A stretch of DNA of 7,323 bases from Candidatus Galloscillospira excrementavium (GTDB lineage Bacteria; Bacillota; Clostridia; Oscillospirales; Oscillospiraceae), in the NCBI GenBank assembly GCA_018711785.1, contig DVHW01000067.1, positions 1 to 7,323 on the forward strand, given 5' to 3'. Within the stretch, counting starts at the first letter, position 1. Each line of letters opens with the position of its first letter. Positions 6,158 to 7,323 of this stretch are shown here, one piece after another. A program made the translations under genes and the position numbers. The notes beneath the pieces are model-generated. The model was not told where the DNA came from. It saw nothing but the letters and a program-made list of their open reading frames with translations, and did no database searches.

Positions 6158-7045
6158 TTACAGCAGACCCATGCGCCGCATGGCGGACTTGAGGGCCTCC
6201 AGATGGGCCTCGCTCATCTCGCACAGGGGCAGGCGGAGGGGCCCGGCCTCCATGCCCATCAGGTTCATGGCGGTCTTGATGGGAATGGGGTTGACCTCGA
6301 TGAACAGGGCGTCGATAAAGTCCATGTACTCGATCTGGAGCTGGGAGGCGGCCTGGAAGTCCCCCTCCAGGCAGAGGTGGCTCATCTTCACCATGACCTC
6401 GGGCACGATGTTGGAGGCCACCGAGATGACCCCCTTGGCACCCAGGCTCATCATGGGGACCACCTGGTCGTCGTTGCCCGACCAGATGTAGAAGTCGTCC
6501 CCGCATAGGAAGCGGGTGTGGGCCAGGAGGGAGAAGTTGCCGCTGGCCTCCTTGACGCCGTTGATCTTGGGGTTTTCCGAGAGGACCTTGTAGGTCTCGG
6601 CGGTGAAGGAGACACCCGTGCGGGAGGGCACGTTGTAGAGGATGATGGGCAGGTCCACCCGGTCGGCGATGTACTCATAGTGCTTGATGAGGCCGGCCTG
6701 GCTGGCCTTGTTGTAGTAGGGGGTCACGTGGAGCAGGGCGTCGGCCCCCGAGTCCTGGGCGTGCTGGGAGAGGTAGACGGCGGCAGAGGTGTCGTTGCTG
6801 CCCGCCCCGGCGATGACCTTGACCCGGTGGTCCACCCGTTCGACACAGAACTCCACCGCGGCGATGTGCTCCCGGATCGACATGGTGGCGCTCTCGCCGG
6901 TGGTGCCGCAGACACAGATGGCGTCCACCCCTCCGGCGATCTGGTCGTCGATGAGCTTGCCAAAGACGTCGTAGTTGATGTTCCCGTTCTGGTCAAAGGG
7001 GGTCACGATGGCGGTGCAGGTGCCGGTAAAGACGGGAGTTCTCAT
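6158..7045 (-). CDS. dapA: 4-hydroxy-tetrahydrodipicolinate synthase DapA
   Basis: Predicted 295-residue cytoplasmic TIM-barrel enzyme that condenses pyruvate with aspartate semialdehyde, the first step committed to diaminopimelate and lysine. The Schiff-base lysine is Lys165 in GVKEASG. The other active-site residues are present: Thr48/Thr49 in CGTTGES (46-52), Tyr111 in TPYYNK, Tyr137 in YNVPSRTG and Arg142, matching Thr44/Thr45, Tyr107, Tyr133, Arg138 and Lys161 of E. coli DapA. The length is standard (about 290-300). ATG 7045 has AAAGGGTGA (7059-7051) about 6 nt upstream. It lies 53 nt after asd and 32 nt before dapB in the same direction, an asd-dapA-dapB operon in pathway order. The related N-acetylneuraminate lyase is less likely given this context. 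Lysine feedback sensitivity was not judged from sequence. Confidence 0.98.
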   Translation of the reverse strand: MRTPVFTGTCTAIVTPFDQNGNINYDVFGKLIDDQIAGGVDAICVCGTTGESATMSIREHIAAVEFCVERVDHRVKVIAGAGSNDTSAAVYLSQHAQDSGADALLHVTPYYNKASQAGLIKHYEYIADRVDLPIILYNVPSRTGVSFTAETYKVLSENPKINGVKEASGNFSLLAHTRFLCGDDFYIWSGNDDQVVPMMSLGAKGVISVASNIVPEVMVKMSHLCLEGDFQAASQLQIEYMDFIDALFIEVNPIPIKTAMNLMGMEAGPLRLPLCEMSEAHLEALKSAMRRMGLL

Positions 7046-7084
7046 TCAATTCACCCTTTCAAATCAGACATGGATGGGGGAGGG

Positions 7085-7098
7085 GTGCGGGACCGCAC
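7085..7098 (-). repeat. Short inverted repeat between asd and dapA
   Basis: GTGCGG (7085-7090) and CCGCAC (7093-7098) are inverted around GA. In the minus-strand mRNA this gives a 5-bp hairpin with a 4-nt loop, starting at the base after the asd stop. No U-tract follows, so it is not a terminator. It may be chance or a minor mRNA-stability element. Confidence 0.3.
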
Positions 7099-7323
7099 TC
7101 ACCTGTGGTCGATATACCCCTCGGCGCACAGCAGCTCGTCCAGCAGCACGCCGCCGCCGGCGGCGCCCCGGAGGGTGTTGTGGGAGAGGGAAACGAACTT
7201 GTAGTCGTACTGGGTATCCGGGCGGAGCCGTCCGATGGAGACCGCCATGCCGTTTTCCAGGTTGCGGTCCAGCTTGGCCTGGGGCCGGTCGGGCTCCTCA
7301 AAGTAGTGGAGGAACTGCTTGGG
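7099..7323 (-). CDS. asd: Aspartate-semialdehyde dehydrogenase, C-terminal part (partial)
   Basis: The last 74 residues of a gene that enters from the right edge on the minus strand and stops at TGA (7101-7099). Asd reduces aspartyl phosphate to aspartate semialdehyde with NADPH, supplying DapA. The visible part reads RPQAKLDRNLENGMAVSIGR, then a YDYKFVSLSHNTLRGAAGG segment and a final helix LLDELLCAEGYIDHR. The 'GMAVSIGRLR...KFVSLSHNTLRGAAGG' pattern resembles the archaeal/fungal-like Asd branch (yeast Hom2 type) more than the E. coli or B. subtilis C-termini. The catalytic Cys and His lie outside the window. The gene is first of the three visible dap operon genes and is 53 nt from dapA. Any promoter or lysine riboswitch would lie beyond the right edge. 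Confidence 0.9.
   Translation of the reverse strand, partial: PKQFLHYFEEPDRPQAKLDRNLENGMAVSIGRLRPDTQYDYKFVSLSHNTLRGAAGGGVLLDELLCAEGYIDHR

Noticed and set aside
6518..7204. 228-codon plus-strand open frame opposite dapA/asd
   Set aside because: Antisense shadow of two confident enzymes, with biased composition and no family resemblance.

Overview
The window is ordinary chromosomal DNA from a GC-rich Firmicute. It most resembles gut Clostridia of the Oscillospiraceae type (Flavonifractor/Intestinimonas-like). The basis is the nadK-argR-recN gene order typical of Clostridia, strong Shine-Dalgarno sites, a T-box leader (a regulator found mostly in Firmicutes), GC-rich codon use, and protein sequences that read like that group. 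The genus is a guess.

Left part (1-2794, + strand): the last codons of a probable NAD kinase gene, then argR (arginine-responsive repressor), recN (DNA-repair SMC-like ATPase) and a GNAT acetyltransferase of unknown substrate. Gaps are short: about 5 nt, 23 nt and 70 nt. recN ends in a perfect 2 x 21-bp in-frame tandem repeat and is followed at once by a GC-rich hairpin.

Middle part (2791-5350, + strand): a strong sigma-A-type promoter, whose -35 box overlaps the GNAT stop codon, drives a leader of about 280 nt that is a T-box riboswitch. The Stem I motifs, a probable UAC (Tyr) specifier, the antiterminator bulge and the competing terminator can all be read directly. It controls an EamA/DMT-family 10-TM permease. 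tyrS (tyrosyl-tRNA synthetase) follows 79 nt later with no terminator and no convincing promoter of its own. The simplest reading is a tyrosine-starvation operon in which uncharged tRNA-Tyr switches on both a candidate tyrosine or aromatic amino acid transporter and the enzyme that charges the tRNA. A strong bidirectional terminator closes it.

Right part (5361-7323, - strand): an asd-dapA-dapB operon read leftward, converging on tyrS. Asd (C-terminal end only, archaeal/fungal-like type), DapA and DapB are successive enzymes from aspartyl phosphate to tetrahydrodipicolinate, feeding diaminopimelate and lysine synthesis.

The most interesting item is the Tyr T-box/EamA/tyrS arrangement, which gives a testable substrate for an otherwise unassigned DMT permease. 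No mobile element, CRISPR array, tRNA or rRNA was seen.
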